Shown piece by piece: positions 41,487-51,156 of a stretch of 64,000 nt of DNA; the stretch's first letter is position 1; each line of letters begins with the position of its first letter. The notes beneath the pieces were generated by a model. It ran no database searches and was not told where the DNA came from. It worked only from the letters and a program-made list of their open reading frames with translations. This DNA comes from Ruania suaedae (lineage in GTDB: Bacteria > Actinomycetota > Actinomycetes > Actinomycetales > Beutenbergiaceae), in contig NZ_CP088018.1 of NCBI RefSeq assembly GCF_021049265.1, positions 3,493,441 to 3,557,440 of the forward strand. Direction: 5' to 3'. A program made the position numbers and the translations under genes.

Positions 41487-42800
41487 ATGAGCGTCCTGAC
41501 CGACCTGCGCACCGTCGCGGTCCACCGCGGCTTCCGCCGCCTGTTCACGGTGCGCCTGGTCTCCCAGAGCGGGGACGGGATGTTCCAGGCCGGCCTGGCC
41601 ACGCTGTTCTTCTTCTCCCCGGAGAATCTCGCGACGGCCGAGGCGGTGGCAGCGGCCTTCGCGGTGCTGCTGCTGCCGTTCACGATCGTCGGTCCGTTCG
41701 CCGGACCGCTGCTGGACCGCTGGCGACGGCGGCAGGTGCTCGCCGTCGGCAACGCCGCGCGGGTCGTGCTGGCACTGGCCCTGGCCGTGCTGATGGTCAC
41801 CGACGGCGTGTCCGTGGCCGTCTACGTCCTCGCCCTGGTCACGCTCGGGGTGAACCGGTTCCTGCTCGCCGCACTCTCGGCCGCCCTGCCCCGCGTGGTG
41901 CCGCGCGAGCAGCTGCTCATCGCCAACACCCTCAGCCCCACCCTCGGCGCGGTCGCCGCGGTACTCGGGGCCGGCGTCGGGTTCCTGCTGGGACTGCTGG
42001 TGCCGGACGGGCCGGGCAAGGACGGACTCGTGCTGACCCTCGCCGCCGTCGTCTTCGGCCTCGCCTCGCTGCTGGCGCTGCGGCTCGGCAAGGATCAGCT
42101 CGGCCCCGACCTGGGCGCACGGCTGCGCGGCGCGGGCCAGGCGTGGGCGGACATCCGCGCCACTGCCGCGGACCTGGTGGCCGGGGCGCGCTATCTGGTG
42201 GCGCGGCGCACCCCGGGGGCGGCCCTGGGCGTGATGGCCACCCACCGGTTCCTCTACGGCGTGAACTTCATCGCGCTGATCCTCATCTCCCGCAATCTGC
42301 TGGCCGACCCGGCCGACCCGGCTGCGGGGCTGGCGATGTTCGGGCTGCTCTCGGGCATCTCCTTCGCCGGGAACGGACTGGCGATCGTGCTGACGCCGCT
42401 GGCCCACGAGCGGGTCTCCCCGTCGACCTGGGTGGTCATCTGCCTCGGGCTGGGGGCACTGAGCCAGGTACTGATGGCCACGGCACCGACGTTCGCGGTC
42501 ATCGCCCCGGCGGCGGTGCTGATGGGCCTGGCGGTGCAGGGAGCCAAGATCGCCGTCGACACCATCGTGCAGCGCGATACCGCCGACGGCTACCGGGGTC
42601 GCGCCTTCTCCCTCTACGACACCCTCTACAACGGGGCCTTCGCCGGGGCCGCGGCGGTGGCGGCCGCGGTGCTACCCGACACCGGCTGGTCCCGGGCGGT
42701 GTTCCTCGCTCTCGCGGTCCTCTATCTGGTGCTCGGGGCGGGCTACCGCTCCGCCGTCAGGGCCCTGCGGGACGAGCCCCGCCCGGTGTCCGCCGGCTGA
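41487..42800 (+). CDS. MFS transporter
   Basis: A 437-residue major facilitator with twelve helices. The start SVLTDLRTVAVHRGFRRLFTVRLVSQSGDGMFQAGL and the motif-A-like segment GPLLDRWRRRQVL between helices 2 and 3 identify the family, and an AFSLYDTLYNGAFAGAAAV segment near the end is typical of the MFS_3/enterobactin-exporter-like group. The ATG at 41487 is the natural start; earlier in-frame sequence overlaps furA. Divergence from furA across a shared palindrome suggests iron or peroxide control, but the substrate is unknown. Confidence 0.85.
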   Translation: MSVLTDLRTVAVHRGFRRLFTVRLVSQSGDGMFQAGLATLFFFSPENLATAEAVAAAFAVLLLPFTIVGPFAGPLLDRWRRRQVLAVGNAARVVLALALAVLMVTDGVSVAVYVLALVTLGVNRFLLAALSAALPRVVPREQLLIANTLSPTLGAVAAVLGAGVGFLLGLLVPDGPGKDGLVLTLAAVVFGLASLLALRLGKDQLGPDLGARLRGAGQAWADIRATAADLVAGARYLVARRTPGAALGVMATHRFLYGVNFIALILISRNLLADPADPAAGLAMFGLLSGISFAGNGLAIVLTPLAHERVSPSTWVVICLGLGALSQVLMATAPTFAVIAPAAVLMGLAVQGAKIAVDTIVQRDTADGYRGRAFSLYDTLYNGAFAGAAAVAAAVLPDTGWSRAVFLALAVLYLVLGAGYRSAVRALRDEPRPVSAG

Positions 42801-42858
42801 AGCGAACACCTCGGCTGGTGCGCGCCGCCGGCGGACGCGTGCTACGAATCGACCGCGT

Positions 42859-44325
42859 TCAGGCCTGCCGGTTCTCCCACCAGGTGAGCAGCTCGGTCGT
42901 GGCCTGCTCCCGCGACATCGGGCCTTGCTCCATCCGCAGCGCCAGGAGGTGCTGATAGGCGGCACCGACCTCACGGCCGGGCCCGATCCCGAGGATCTCC
43001 ATGATGGCGTTGCCGTCGAGGTCGGGCCGGATCCGGCCCAGCTCCTCCTGTTCGGCGAGCGCCGCGATCCGGTTCTCGAGATCGTCATAGGCGTGGGACA
43101 GCCGCGCGGCCTTGCGCCTGTTCCGGGTCGTGCAGTCGGCGCGGGTGAGCCGGTGCAGCCGCTCGAGCTGGTCCCCGGCATCGGTGACGTAGCGCCGCAC
43201 CGCCGAGTCGGTCCAGGAGGCCTCGCCGTAGCCATGGAACCGCAGGTGCAGGGCCACGAGCTTGGAGACCGCCTGCGTGGTCGCCTTGTCGAAGCGCAGC
43301 GCCTTCATCCGCTTGGTGGTCATCTTCGCTCCGACCACTTCGTGGTGGTGGAAGCTCACGCCACCGCCCGGTTCCATCCGGCGGGTGGCCGGCTTGCCGA
43401 TGTCATGCATCACAGCCGCCAGCCGCAGCACGAGGTCGGGCCCGGGCACGGCACCGTCCGGGCCGGTCTCGAGATCCATCGCCTGGTCGAGCACGGTCAG
43501 CGTGTGCTCGTAGACGTCCTTGTGGCGGTGGTGCTCGTCGATGGTCAGCTGCAGCGCGGGCAGCTCGGGCAGCACATGGTCGGCGAGACCGGTGTAGACC
43601 ATCAGCTCCAACCCGCGCCGGGGGGCCGGGGCGAGGAAGAGCTTGACGAGCTCGGCCTGCACGCGCTCGGCGGAGACGATGTCGAGGCGGCCGGCCATCG
43701 CCGTCATCGCGGCCAGCACCCCGGGGTGGACGTCCATGGCGAGCTGGGCGGCGAAGCGCACGGCGCGCATCATCCGCAGCGGGTCGTCGTCGAAGGACTG
43801 CTCGGGCGCAGCGGGGGTCCGCAGGATCCGTTCGGCCAGGTCGCTGAGCCCGCCGAATGGGTCGACGAAGACCAGCTCGGGCAGGCGCAGCGCCATGGCG
43901 TTGACGGTGAAGTCACGGCGGGACAGGTCGCCGTCGAGGGTGTCGCCGTAGACCACCTCGGGCTTGCGGGAGGTGGCGTCGTAGGCCTCGGTGCGGTAGG
44001 TCGTCACCTCGACGACGACGTCCCCCCGGCGTGCCCCGATGGTCCCGAACTCCTTGCCCATGTCCCAGTGCGCGTCACCCCAGCGCGCCAGGATCTGCTC
44101 GGTCTCGTCCGGGCGGGCGCTGGTGGCGAAGTCGAGATCGGCGCTCACCCGCCCCAGGAAGGCGTCCCGCACGGGCCCGCCGACGAGGGCGAGCTCATGC
44201 CCGGCGTCGGCGAAGGTGCGACCGAGCTCGATCGCCTGCGGGGAGTGCTCGGCGATCACCTCGAGGGCGGTACGCAACAGCTCGACGGGCTCGGCGTTCT
44301 CGGCGGGTCGGTCGGAGGTCGGCAC
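42859..44325 (-). CDS. ccaA: CCA tRNA nucleotidyltransferase
   Basis: About 488 residues, class II, with the poly(A)-polymerase head (GHELALVGGPVRDAFLGR, then the DLDF carboxylate pair and RRDFTVNAMAL), the neck and body regions (DDPLRMMRAVRFAAQL), and an HD domain (LAAVMHDIGKPATR). It adds or repairs the CCA end of tRNA. The GTG at 44325 is chosen because the family begins a few residues before the head domain; an ATG at 44484 would add 53 low-conservation residues. The gene heads the conserved origin-flanking block and is divergent from the NUDIX gene. Confidence 0.93.
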   Translation of the reverse strand: MPTSDRPAENAEPVELLRTALEVIAEHSPQAIELGRTFADAGHELALVGGPVRDAFLGRVSADLDFATSARPDETEQILARWGDAHWDMGKEFGTIGARRGDVVVEVTTYRTEAYDATSRKPEVVYGDTLDGDLSRRDFTVNAMALRLPELVFVDPFGGLSDLAERILRTPAAPEQSFDDDPLRMMRAVRFAAQLAMDVHPGVLAAMTAMAGRLDIVSAERVQAELVKLFLAPAPRRGLELMVYTGLADHVLPELPALQLTIDEHHRHKDVYEHTLTVLDQAMDLETGPDGAVPGPDLVLRLAAVMHDIGKPATRRMEPGGGVSFHHHEVVGAKMTTKRMKALRFDKATTQAVSKLVALHLRFHGYGEASWTDSAVRRYVTDAGDQLERLHRLTRADCTTRNRRKAARLSHAYDDLENRIAALAEQEELGRIRPDLDGNAIMEILGIGPGREVGAAYQHLLALRMEQGPMSREQATTELLTWWENRQA

Positions 44326-44520
44326 AGCCGTCCAGCCTGCCACGTTTCCGGGCAGGTCTCGCACCGAATCCGCCGCCGCCCAGCGGATCGGGAGCGCTGC
44401 GGGCGCGGCCCGGGGCACGGCGGCACACCGGGGATTCACGCCGTCGGCGGCCTCGCGCGAGTGGGGGTCCACCCGGCCCGGCATGACGCACCTACGCGTG
44501 GCCTTGATTACAGTGTTGTT

Positions 44521-45048
44521 ATGTCCGCCGCGATCCCGACCCCTGGCCCGCGGGTGCCCAGGCCCCCGCAGCCGGTGCGGTGGCGGCGCCCGCAGGCCTC
44601 CGGGCTGCCCGTGGTCGACGAGACCTCGGCGGGCGGCCTGGTGGTCGCCGTCCGCGGCGGACAGGCGTTCACGGCCATCATCGCCAGGCGCAACCGGGCG
44701 GGCCGGCTGGAGTGGTGCCTGCCGAAGGGGCACCTGGAGGGGGTGGAGACCGCCGAGCAGGCCGCCGTCCGGGAGATCGCGGAGGAGACCGGCATCGAAG
44801 GACAGGTGCTGCGCCACCTGGCGACCATCGACTACTGGTTCGCCGGCCACGACCGGCGCGTGCACAAGGTCGTCCACCACTACCTGCTCGAGGCGCTGCG
44901 CGGGGAGCTGACGATCGAGAACGACCCCGATCACGAAGCCGAGGACGTCGCGTGGGTGGGGCTGACCGAGGTCGCCTCCCGGCTGGCGTATCCGAACGAG
45001 CGGCGGGTCGTCGCCACGGCGCGCGCGATCCTCGAGGGTCGCGCGTGA
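44521..45048 (+). CDS. NUDIX hydrolase
   Basis: A 175-residue NUDIX protein. The Nudix box GHLEGVETAEQAAVREIAEETGIEG (G-x5-E-x7-REUxEExGU) is complete. The first 35 residues are Pro-rich. The family hydrolyses nucleoside diphosphate derivatives; the M. tuberculosis gene in this position is annotated mutT4. A TACAGT hexamer lies seven bases before the ATG, so the transcript may be leaderless. It is followed 37 bases later by the DUF6049 gene. Confidence 0.9.
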   Translation: MSAAIPTPGPRVPRPPQPVRWRRPQASGLPVVDETSAGGLVVAVRGGQAFTAIIARRNRAGRLEWCLPKGHLEGVETAEQAAVREIAEETGIEGQVLRHLATIDYWFAGHDRRVHKVVHHYLLEALRGELTIENDPDHEAEDVAWVGLTEVASRLAYPNERRVVATARAILEGRA

Positions 45049-45085
45049 CGGGCCGCTGGTGATCCGGGCCCGATCCGAGGAGCCC

Positions 45086-47389
45086 ATGGACGAGCCTGAC
45101 CGCACGCACCAGGTGCGCGCTCGCCTCCTCGCGCGCTGGTGCGCGCTCACGCTCGTGCTGGTGGTGCTGGGCGCCGGCCTGGTGGCACCGGGCGGGACGC
45201 TCGGCACCGTCCCCGCGGCCGCAGCGCCGGTGCCCGGGGAGGTCACCTTGGAGCTCACCGAGATCTCCCCGGCGGTGACCCGTCCGGGCGACGACATCGA
45301 GATCACCGGCACCCTCGCCAACGGCACCGACGAGCCCCTCACCGCACCCCGCATCCAGTTGGTGCTGCAGTTGCACGTGCCCGCCACCCGCGGGGCCTTG
45401 GACTCCTGGCTGGCCGACGAGAACTCCTTCAACGCCCAGGTCTTCGCCGTCGAGTATCTTCCCGACGACGTCCCCGCTGACGCGAGCGTCCCCTTCAGCA
45501 TCGTCGTCCCCGCAGACCGCAGCCCCTTCGGAGCGGGCTCGGCGTGGGGCCCGCGGGGGATCGAGGTGCGGGCCGTCTCCCAGGGGCAGGCACTGGCCGG
45601 GGAGCGCTCGGCGCTGCTGTGGTACCCCGACGAGCCGCAGCTCAGCGCCCCGACCGAGCTGTCCGTGCTGGCCCCGCTGACCCCGACGCCCCAGGAGTGG
45701 AGCGCATCGGTGGACCAGGGCGTCCCGGTGCTCGAGGAGTCCGCGCCGCGGCTGGCGCAGGTGCTGGAGCAGATGCCGGACGACGTCGCGTGGGCACTCG
45801 ACGCTGCCCTGCTCGAGTCCGTCCCGGCCGACGTCCCCGTCTCCGATGCCGGCGAGCAGGAGGAGACCGGGGACACGGCCCCGGACGAGATGACGCCGAG
45901 CACGACCGAGGACGGCACCGCGGACCCGGACACCACCACCGGCGAAGAGGCCACGACCGAGGAGTCCCCGGACGCACCGACCGGCGACGCTGACGAGACC
46001 GAGGGAACCGAGGACACCGAGGGCGGGGACGGCACCGAGGACCCGACCGACACCGGCGAGACCAGCGAGACCGAGGACAGCGAGGAGCCGGTCACCGCCT
46101 CGTCCGTGCTCGAGGGCCTGATCGACGGCGCGGCCGAGCGCGACCTCATCGCCCTCGGCTATGCCGACGCCGATCAGTCGGTGCTCCAGGGCAGCGCGGG
46201 CGGTTCCCTGTTGCGCGCAGGCGACGAGCGGGCCCGGGCCCTGCTCGCCGAGCACGGGGTGCTGCCGCTGGAGGACGTGACCTGGCCCGCGAGCGCCGAC
46301 GCGTCCTCCGTGGCCGCACTCGCCGCCGTCGACACCCGCGCCGTGGTCCTGCCCGCGCAGGCCCTGCCACCGCTGGACCAACTGAGCTACACGCCCTCGG
46401 GGCGCACCCGGATCGAGACGGCCGCCGGGCCACTGGAGGCGCTGCTGTGGGACGAGGGGCTCTCGGCGGTGCTGACGGCGGACGCGAGCGCTCTGCAGGT
46501 CCGTCAGACGCTGCTCGCCCAGACCGCCGTCATCGCCCGCGAGCGACCGGCGGACGCTCGTGGCCTGCTGGCCGCACTCCCGCGCGACCTGGGCGCCGAC
46601 AGCGAGGAGCTGGCAGCCGCGACGAGTGCCCTCACCTCCCTCGAGCAGGCGCCCTGGGTGGAGACGACCAACCTGCGCAGCCTGCTGGGGCGTACCGACA
46701 CCGGGGAGGTCCGGGAGGTGCTCAGCCCGAGCCCGACGAGCGGTTCGCCCCTCTCCGCCGGGACCGTGGCCGACCTCGACCGGGCCTGGTCGAACCTCGA
46801 CGCCTTCTCGCAGGTCACCGATGAGCCTGCGCAGTTCCGCGATGACCTCGCCCCGCAGATCCTGACCGGCCTGTCCTCCGCGCTCACCCGCGCACCCCAG
46901 ACCCGGTCCACCGTGGTCTCGACCGCGCTCGAGGCCTCGGCCGATCTCACCACCCAGATCAGGGTGGAACCAGGCAGCGAGGTGTTGCTCGTCGCCGCCT
47001 CCGGCGAGATCCCGATCACGATCGAGAGCGGGCTCGCCGTCGGTGCCACCGTCGCCGTCCGGCTGGTGCCGCAGGATCCGCGACTACGCGCTGAGGAGAC
47101 CGTGCTCACCCAGATCCCGCCCGGGGGTGCCACCACCGCCCGGCTGCCCGTGACCGCCGTCGCCAACGGCAACGTCGATGTCTCGGTGGAGATCCTCACC
47201 GCTCCCCAGGGCGAGGTCCTGACCGAGGCGGACCCGTTCCGGGTCCGGGTGCGCGCCGACTGGGAGAACACCGGAACGGCCATCATCGCCGGGGTGCTGC
47301 TGCTGGGCCTGGCGTTCGGGATCGCCCGCACGATCCGCAAGGGTCAGCGGCGGTACGAGCCCGCGGCCCGCAGCGACGGGAGCGCCTGA
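45086..47389 (+). CDS. DUF6049-family secreted/membrane protein
   Basis: A 767-residue protein with a signal peptide (about 15-47, ending in PAAAAPVPG), a beta-rich extracytoplasmic domain (about 48-240), an acidic Thr/Glu/Asp/Gly-rich linker (about 250-345), a second domain, and a C-terminal membrane helix (about 730-752) with a short basic tail. The same family occupies this slot (M. tuberculosis Rv3909) between the NUDIX and murJ genes, so a role in envelope assembly is likely. The start is somewhat uncertain: the ATG at 45086 has GAGGAG only three bases upstream. The stop overlaps the murJ ATG by one base. Confidence 0.85.
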   Translation: MDEPDRTHQVRARLLARWCALTLVLVVLGAGLVAPGGTLGTVPAAAAPVPGEVTLELTEISPAVTRPGDDIEITGTLANGTDEPLTAPRIQLVLQLHVPATRGALDSWLADENSFNAQVFAVEYLPDDVPADASVPFSIVVPADRSPFGAGSAWGPRGIEVRAVSQGQALAGERSALLWYPDEPQLSAPTELSVLAPLTPTPQEWSASVDQGVPVLEESAPRLAQVLEQMPDDVAWALDAALLESVPADVPVSDAGEQEETGDTAPDEMTPSTTEDGTADPDTTTGEEATTEESPDAPTGDADETEGTEDTEGGDGTEDPTDTGETSETEDSEEPVTASSVLEGLIDGAAERDLIALGYADADQSVLQGSAGGSLLRAGDERARALLAEHGVLPLEDVTWPASADASSVAALAAVDTRAVVLPAQALPPLDQLSYTPSGRTRIETAAGPLEALLWDEGLSAVLTADASALQVRQTLLAQTAVIARERPADARGLLAALPRDLGADSEELAAATSALTSLEQAPWVETTNLRSLLGRTDTGEVREVLSPSPTSGSPLSAGTVADLDRAWSNLDAFSQVTDEPAQFRDDLAPQILTGLSSALTRAPQTRSTVVSTALEASADLTTQIRVEPGSEVLLVAASGEIPITIESGLAVGATVAVRLVPQDPRLRAEETVLTQIPPGGATTARLPVTAVANGNVDVSVEILTAPQGEVLTEADPFRVRVRADWENTGTAIIAGVLLLGLAFGIARTIRKGQRRYEPAARSDGSA

Positions 47390-50300
47390 TGGCCGGTAGC
47401 TCGGGCCTGGCCGGCTCGGCCGCCCTGATGTTCTCCGGGACCCTGGTCTCCCGGGTGCTGGGGGTGCTGCGCAACGCGCTGCTGGTGGCCGCCATCGGCG
47501 TCACCGGCAGCGGAGCGGCGAACGCGTTCTCGGTAGCCAACAAGCTGCCGAACATCATCTTCATGCTGCTCGCCGGCGGCATCCTGAACGCCGTCCTGGT
47601 GCCGCAGATCGTGCGGGCGATGCGCAAGGACGACGGCGGCGCCGAGTACGTCAACCGGTTGCTCACCCTGGCCGCGACCGTCATGGGGCTGATCACCCTG
47701 GCGCTGACGGCCGCCTCCGGCGCCCTGATCACCATCTACGCCGCCGACCTGCGCGACGAGCCCTGGATGCCGGTGGCCGTGGCGTTCGCGATGTGGTGCA
47801 TCCCGCAGTTGTTCTTCTACGGGCTGTACACCCTGCTCGGTCAACTGCTGAACGCACGCAGCAACTTCGGGCCCTACATGTGGGCGCCCGTTCTCAACAA
47901 CGTCATCTCGATCGCGGGGCTGGTCGCCTACCTGGTGGTCTTCGGCGGGTTCGCGACCGATCCGGCCGGCGTGGGTGAGTGGGATGCCGGGCGCATCGCC
48001 CTGCTCGCCGGTCCGTGGACCGTCGGCGTGATGGCACAGGCGTTCATCCTGGTGGTGCCGCTCCACCGCAGCGGCTTCCGCTACCGGCCCCGGTGGGGGC
48101 TGCGCAACACCGGCCTGCGCTCGGCGGGCCGGGTGGCGCTGTGGGCATTCGCGGCGCTCGCCGCCGGCCAGGTGGGGTACCTCGCGATCTCCAACGTCGC
48201 CGCCGCTGCCGGGGCCCGCGCCGGCGCCGTGGCCGTCCCCGAGAGCGTGGCCGGCAACGCCGCCTATGACAACGCCTTCCTGATCTTCATGTTGCCGCAG
48301 TCGCTCATCACGGTCTCCCTGGTTACCGCGATGTTCACCCGGCTCAGCGAGCACGCCGCCTCGGGGCGGGCCTTCGCCGTGCGCGACGATCTCTCCCGGG
48401 GGCTGCGCACACTGGCGGTGTTCACCGTCTTCGCCGCGGCCGCCTTCATGGTGCTGGCGATCCCGCTGACCCAGGTGGTGATGTTCGGGCAGGCCGAGTT
48501 CGCCTCCTATCGGGCGGTGGCCCACGTGCTGGTCGCCATGCTGGTGGGCCTGCCGGCGATCGCGATCTGGACGATGGCGCAACGGGTGTACTTCGCCTAC
48601 GAGGACGCCCGCTCGCTCTTCCTGATCCAGGTACCGATGGCGGTGCTGCAGATCGTGGGCAGCCTGATCAGCTTCCTGGTGCTCGAGGTGCAGTGGTGGG
48701 TGGTCGGTGCCGGAGCCGCGACAGCGCTCTCGAACGTGTTCGGTGCGCTCGTGGCCTACCTCGCGCTCCGGCGGAAGTTGCCCAACCTCGACGGCGCACG
48801 GGTGTTGCGCACGCACCTGCGGGTGGTCCTTGCCGTGGTGCCCCCGACGCTTCTCGGGTGGGGCGGACTGCACCTGTGGGGGGCCCAGACCTCCTTCGCC
48901 GGGGCCGTGGTGCGGGTGCTGGTGCTCGGTGGCGCGATGGCGCTGGTGTACCTGGTGCTGCTGAGGCGGCTACGCGTCGACGAGCTGGACCAGCTCACCG
49001 ACCGGGTGGCGGTCATGCTGGCGCCACTGACGCGCCGGCTGGCTCCGCTGACCTCACGGCTCCGCACGCCTCGACCGTTGCGTACGATATGGACCACGAT
49101 CGTCGGTGAACGCACGGGGACAGGAGGGGTGGCGGTGGCCCAGGGCACCAGCACGTCCCTCGAGCCCGGGACCACGCTCGCGGACCGGTACGTGCTCGAG
49201 GCCAGCGGCCCGGCCGAGCTGCCCGGAGCGACCGCGTGGACGGGCCACGACGAGATCCTGCAGCGGCCGGTCCAGATCACCGTGCTGCAGGGCGACCAGC
49301 GCGACGAGGCGATGGATGCCGCGCGCCGCGCCGCACTCATCTCCGATCCGCGGCTGCGGCGGATCGTGCGCGTGGGCACCCACGACGAGGCTGCCTTCGT
49401 GGTGAGCGAACCGGCCGGTGGCGAGTCGCTCGCCGCACTGGTGCGCGAGGGACGGCGGCTGCCCGCGGCCCAGGCCCGTGCACTGGTGGGGGAGGCGGCC
49501 ACGGCGCTCGAGCTCTCCCGCAAGCGCGGTGTGCATCACCTCTACCTGCGCCCGGGTGCCCTGCACATCGGAGCCGACGGCGCCGTGCAGCTCAGTGGGC
49601 TGGCGGTCGATGCCGCGCAGGCCGGGATCGTCCCCACCGATACCCGCGGTGCGGCGCGCACCGACGCCGTCGATCTGGTCGCCTTGCTCTACGCCGCCCT
49701 GACCGGCTGCTGGCCCGGCGACCCGGACCGATCGGGGGGCCTGCCCGCGGCTCCCCGCTCCGGCGACGAGCCGTTGCCCCCACGCGAGCTCGCCGACGAC
49801 GTCCCCCACGATCTGGACACCCTGTGCGCGGTCACCTTCGGACCGCACGAGGACGGACCCTTCACCGCCGGCGAGCTCGTACGTGAGCTCGCGCCCTGGG
49901 ACGAGCCGGCCGCCGTGACGCCGATCCCTGCCGCGACACCGGCCGCGCCGGCCTCCGCGGGGCCGGCGGCCGAGACCGGCGGCGCCGCGGACGATGCGGA
50001 CGCTACGGCCGACGAGGACGAGGCGGCGGCTGCGGACGAGGCGGCTACGGACGAGCCCGACGAGGGCGAGAACGCCCCGGAACAGCCTGCGGATCCCAGC
50101 ACCTGGACACCGCCGGCGCCCCCGGCCCAGCTCCAGCCCATGGCCTTCTCCCACGTGGTCGGAGACAGTTCCGCCGAGACCCCGGCCGGCTATCACGCCC
50201 GGCACGCGCCCACGGCCACTCACGCCGCCGGTGGCGGGCACGCACCGGGCCCCCGTCGGCCGGTGCCGCCGGCCCTGGGCTGGGACACCCCCGGCGACCG

Positions 50301-51081
50301 GGCTCCCGAACAGCCCCGGCCCTCCGCCTCCACGCCGTCCGTGCTCGACACCCTGGGCGCCTCGCTCAGCGCCGTCGGAGCCGCCGTGCGACGGCGGTTC
50401 ACCCGCCGCGGCGAGGACGGGTCCGGGGAGGAGGAGCGTTTCAACCCGACGCCGTTCGTGATCCTCGCGATGGTCGCCGCCGTGGTGGTGGCACTGGTGC
50501 TGGCGATCGGCTCGCTCCGCCAGGCCGCCACGTCCTTCGACCCGGACGAGTACACCCGCGAGCCGATTGCCCCAACCACCCCTGCGGAGCCGACCGGCGA
50601 TCCCGAGGAGGAACCCGCCGAGGAGTCCCCGGAGCCGACCACCGAACCGCCCGCGTCCGCCGAGATCGCCGGGGCGCAGTCGCTCGATCCCTCCACCGGG
50701 GTCGGCGACAACGAGGATCTCGCACGCTTCGCCGTCGACGGCGACCCGGAGACCACCTGGCAGTCGTTGCGCTACGACAACCCGAGCTATGGCATGAAGG
50801 AGGGCCTGGGCTTCGCCGTTGTGCTCGAGGAAGCGTCCACGGTGACCTCGGTGACCGTGGACGTGCAGGGCTCGGGGGGCCTGCTCCAGGTGCGCGCCAC
50901 CAGCGCGGACGACCCGTCCGGTGGTGAGGTGCTCGCCGAGGGCGAGATGGGTTCCGACGTCACCTACACCCTGTCCGAGCCGACCGAGCTGGACACCGTC
51001 GTGCTGTGGTTCCCCGAGCTCCCCGTGGCCGACTCCGACGGACGCAACCGGATCGAGCTGGCCGAGATCGTCGTCGACTGA
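47389..51081 (+). CDS. murJ: MurJ lipid II flippase fused to pseudokinase and discoidin-like domains
   Basis: A 1230-residue protein. Residues 1-535 are the MurJ/MviN flippase with about fourteen helices (SAALMFSGTLVSRVLGVLRNALL at the start). Residues 590-840 resemble a Ser/Thr kinase fold beginning LADRYVLEASGP, but the catalytic loop reads HHLYLRPGALHIG, without the HRD Asp, so it is a pseudokinase, as in mycobacterial MviN. A disordered Ala/Glu/Pro linker, a membrane helix (about 1023-1044) and an outer domain (about 1085-1230: TTWQSLRYDNPSYGMKEGLGF) of F5/8 type C-like fold follow. It flips lipid II for peptidoglycan synthesis, with regulation expected through the pseudokinase. Confidence 0.93.
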   Translation: MAGSSGLAGSAALMFSGTLVSRVLGVLRNALLVAAIGVTGSGAANAFSVANKLPNIIFMLLAGGILNAVLVPQIVRAMRKDDGGAEYVNRLLTLAATVMGLITLALTAASGALITIYAADLRDEPWMPVAVAFAMWCIPQLFFYGLYTLLGQLLNARSNFGPYMWAPVLNNVISIAGLVAYLVVFGGFATDPAGVGEWDAGRIALLAGPWTVGVMAQAFILVVPLHRSGFRYRPRWGLRNTGLRSAGRVALWAFAALAAGQVGYLAISNVAAAAGARAGAVAVPESVAGNAAYDNAFLIFMLPQSLITVSLVTAMFTRLSEHAASGRAFAVRDDLSRGLRTLAVFTVFAAAAFMVLAIPLTQVVMFGQAEFASYRAVAHVLVAMLVGLPAIAIWTMAQRVYFAYEDARSLFLIQVPMAVLQIVGSLISFLVLEVQWWVVGAGAATALSNVFGALVAYLALRRKLPNLDGARVLRTHLRVVLAVVPPTLLGWGGLHLWGAQTSFAGAVVRVLVLGGAMALVYLVLLRRLRVDELDQLTDRVAVMLAPLTRRLAPLTSRLRTPRPLRTIWTTIVGERTGTGGVAVAQGTSTSLEPGTTLADRYVLEASGPAELPGATAWTGHDEILQRPVQITVLQGDQRDEAMDAARRAALISDPRLRRIVRVGTHDEAAFVVSEPAGGESLAALVREGRRLPAAQARALVGEAATALELSRKRGVHHLYLRPGALHIGADGAVQLSGLAVDAAQAGIVPTDTRGAARTDAVDLVALLYAALTGCWPGDPDRSGGLPAAPRSGDEPLPPRELADDVPHDLDTLCAVTFGPHEDGPFTAGELVRELAPWDEPAAVTPIPAATPAAPASAGPAAETGGAADDADATADEDEAAAADEAATDEPDEGENAPEQPADPSTWTPPAPPAQLQPMAFSHVVGDSSAETPAGYHARHAPTATHAAGGGHAPGPRRPVPPALGWDTPGDRAPEQPRPSASTPSVLDTLGASLSAVGAAVRRRFTRRGEDGSGEEERFNPTPFVILAMVAAVVVALVLAIGSLRQAATSFDPDEYTREPIAPTTPAEPTGDPEEEPAEESPEPTTEPPASAEIAGAQSLDPSTGVGDNEDLARFAVDGDPETTWQSLRYDNPSYGMKEGLGFAVVLEEASTVTSVTVDVQGSGGLLQVRATSADDPSGGEVLAEGEMGSDVTYTLSEPTELDTVVLWFPELPVADSDGRNRIELAEIVVD

Positions 51082-51156
51082 GGCTGCCGGCCTACCGGGA
51101 ACATCGGCCCCGCAGGCATGGTTGAGCCAGGCAGTGACCCCACCAGAAGGAAATTC

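Noticed and set aside
44326..46149. N-terminal extension of ccaA running through the NUDIX and DUF6049 genes
   Set aside because: It is antisense to two real genes; homology of the nucleotidyltransferase begins only near 44325.
50150..50170. Further CACGTG matches outside the parA-rsmG interval (for example in murJ and at 41117)
   Set aside because: Only the central hexamer matches; the flanking GTTT/AAAC positions do not, so they are not counted as parS.
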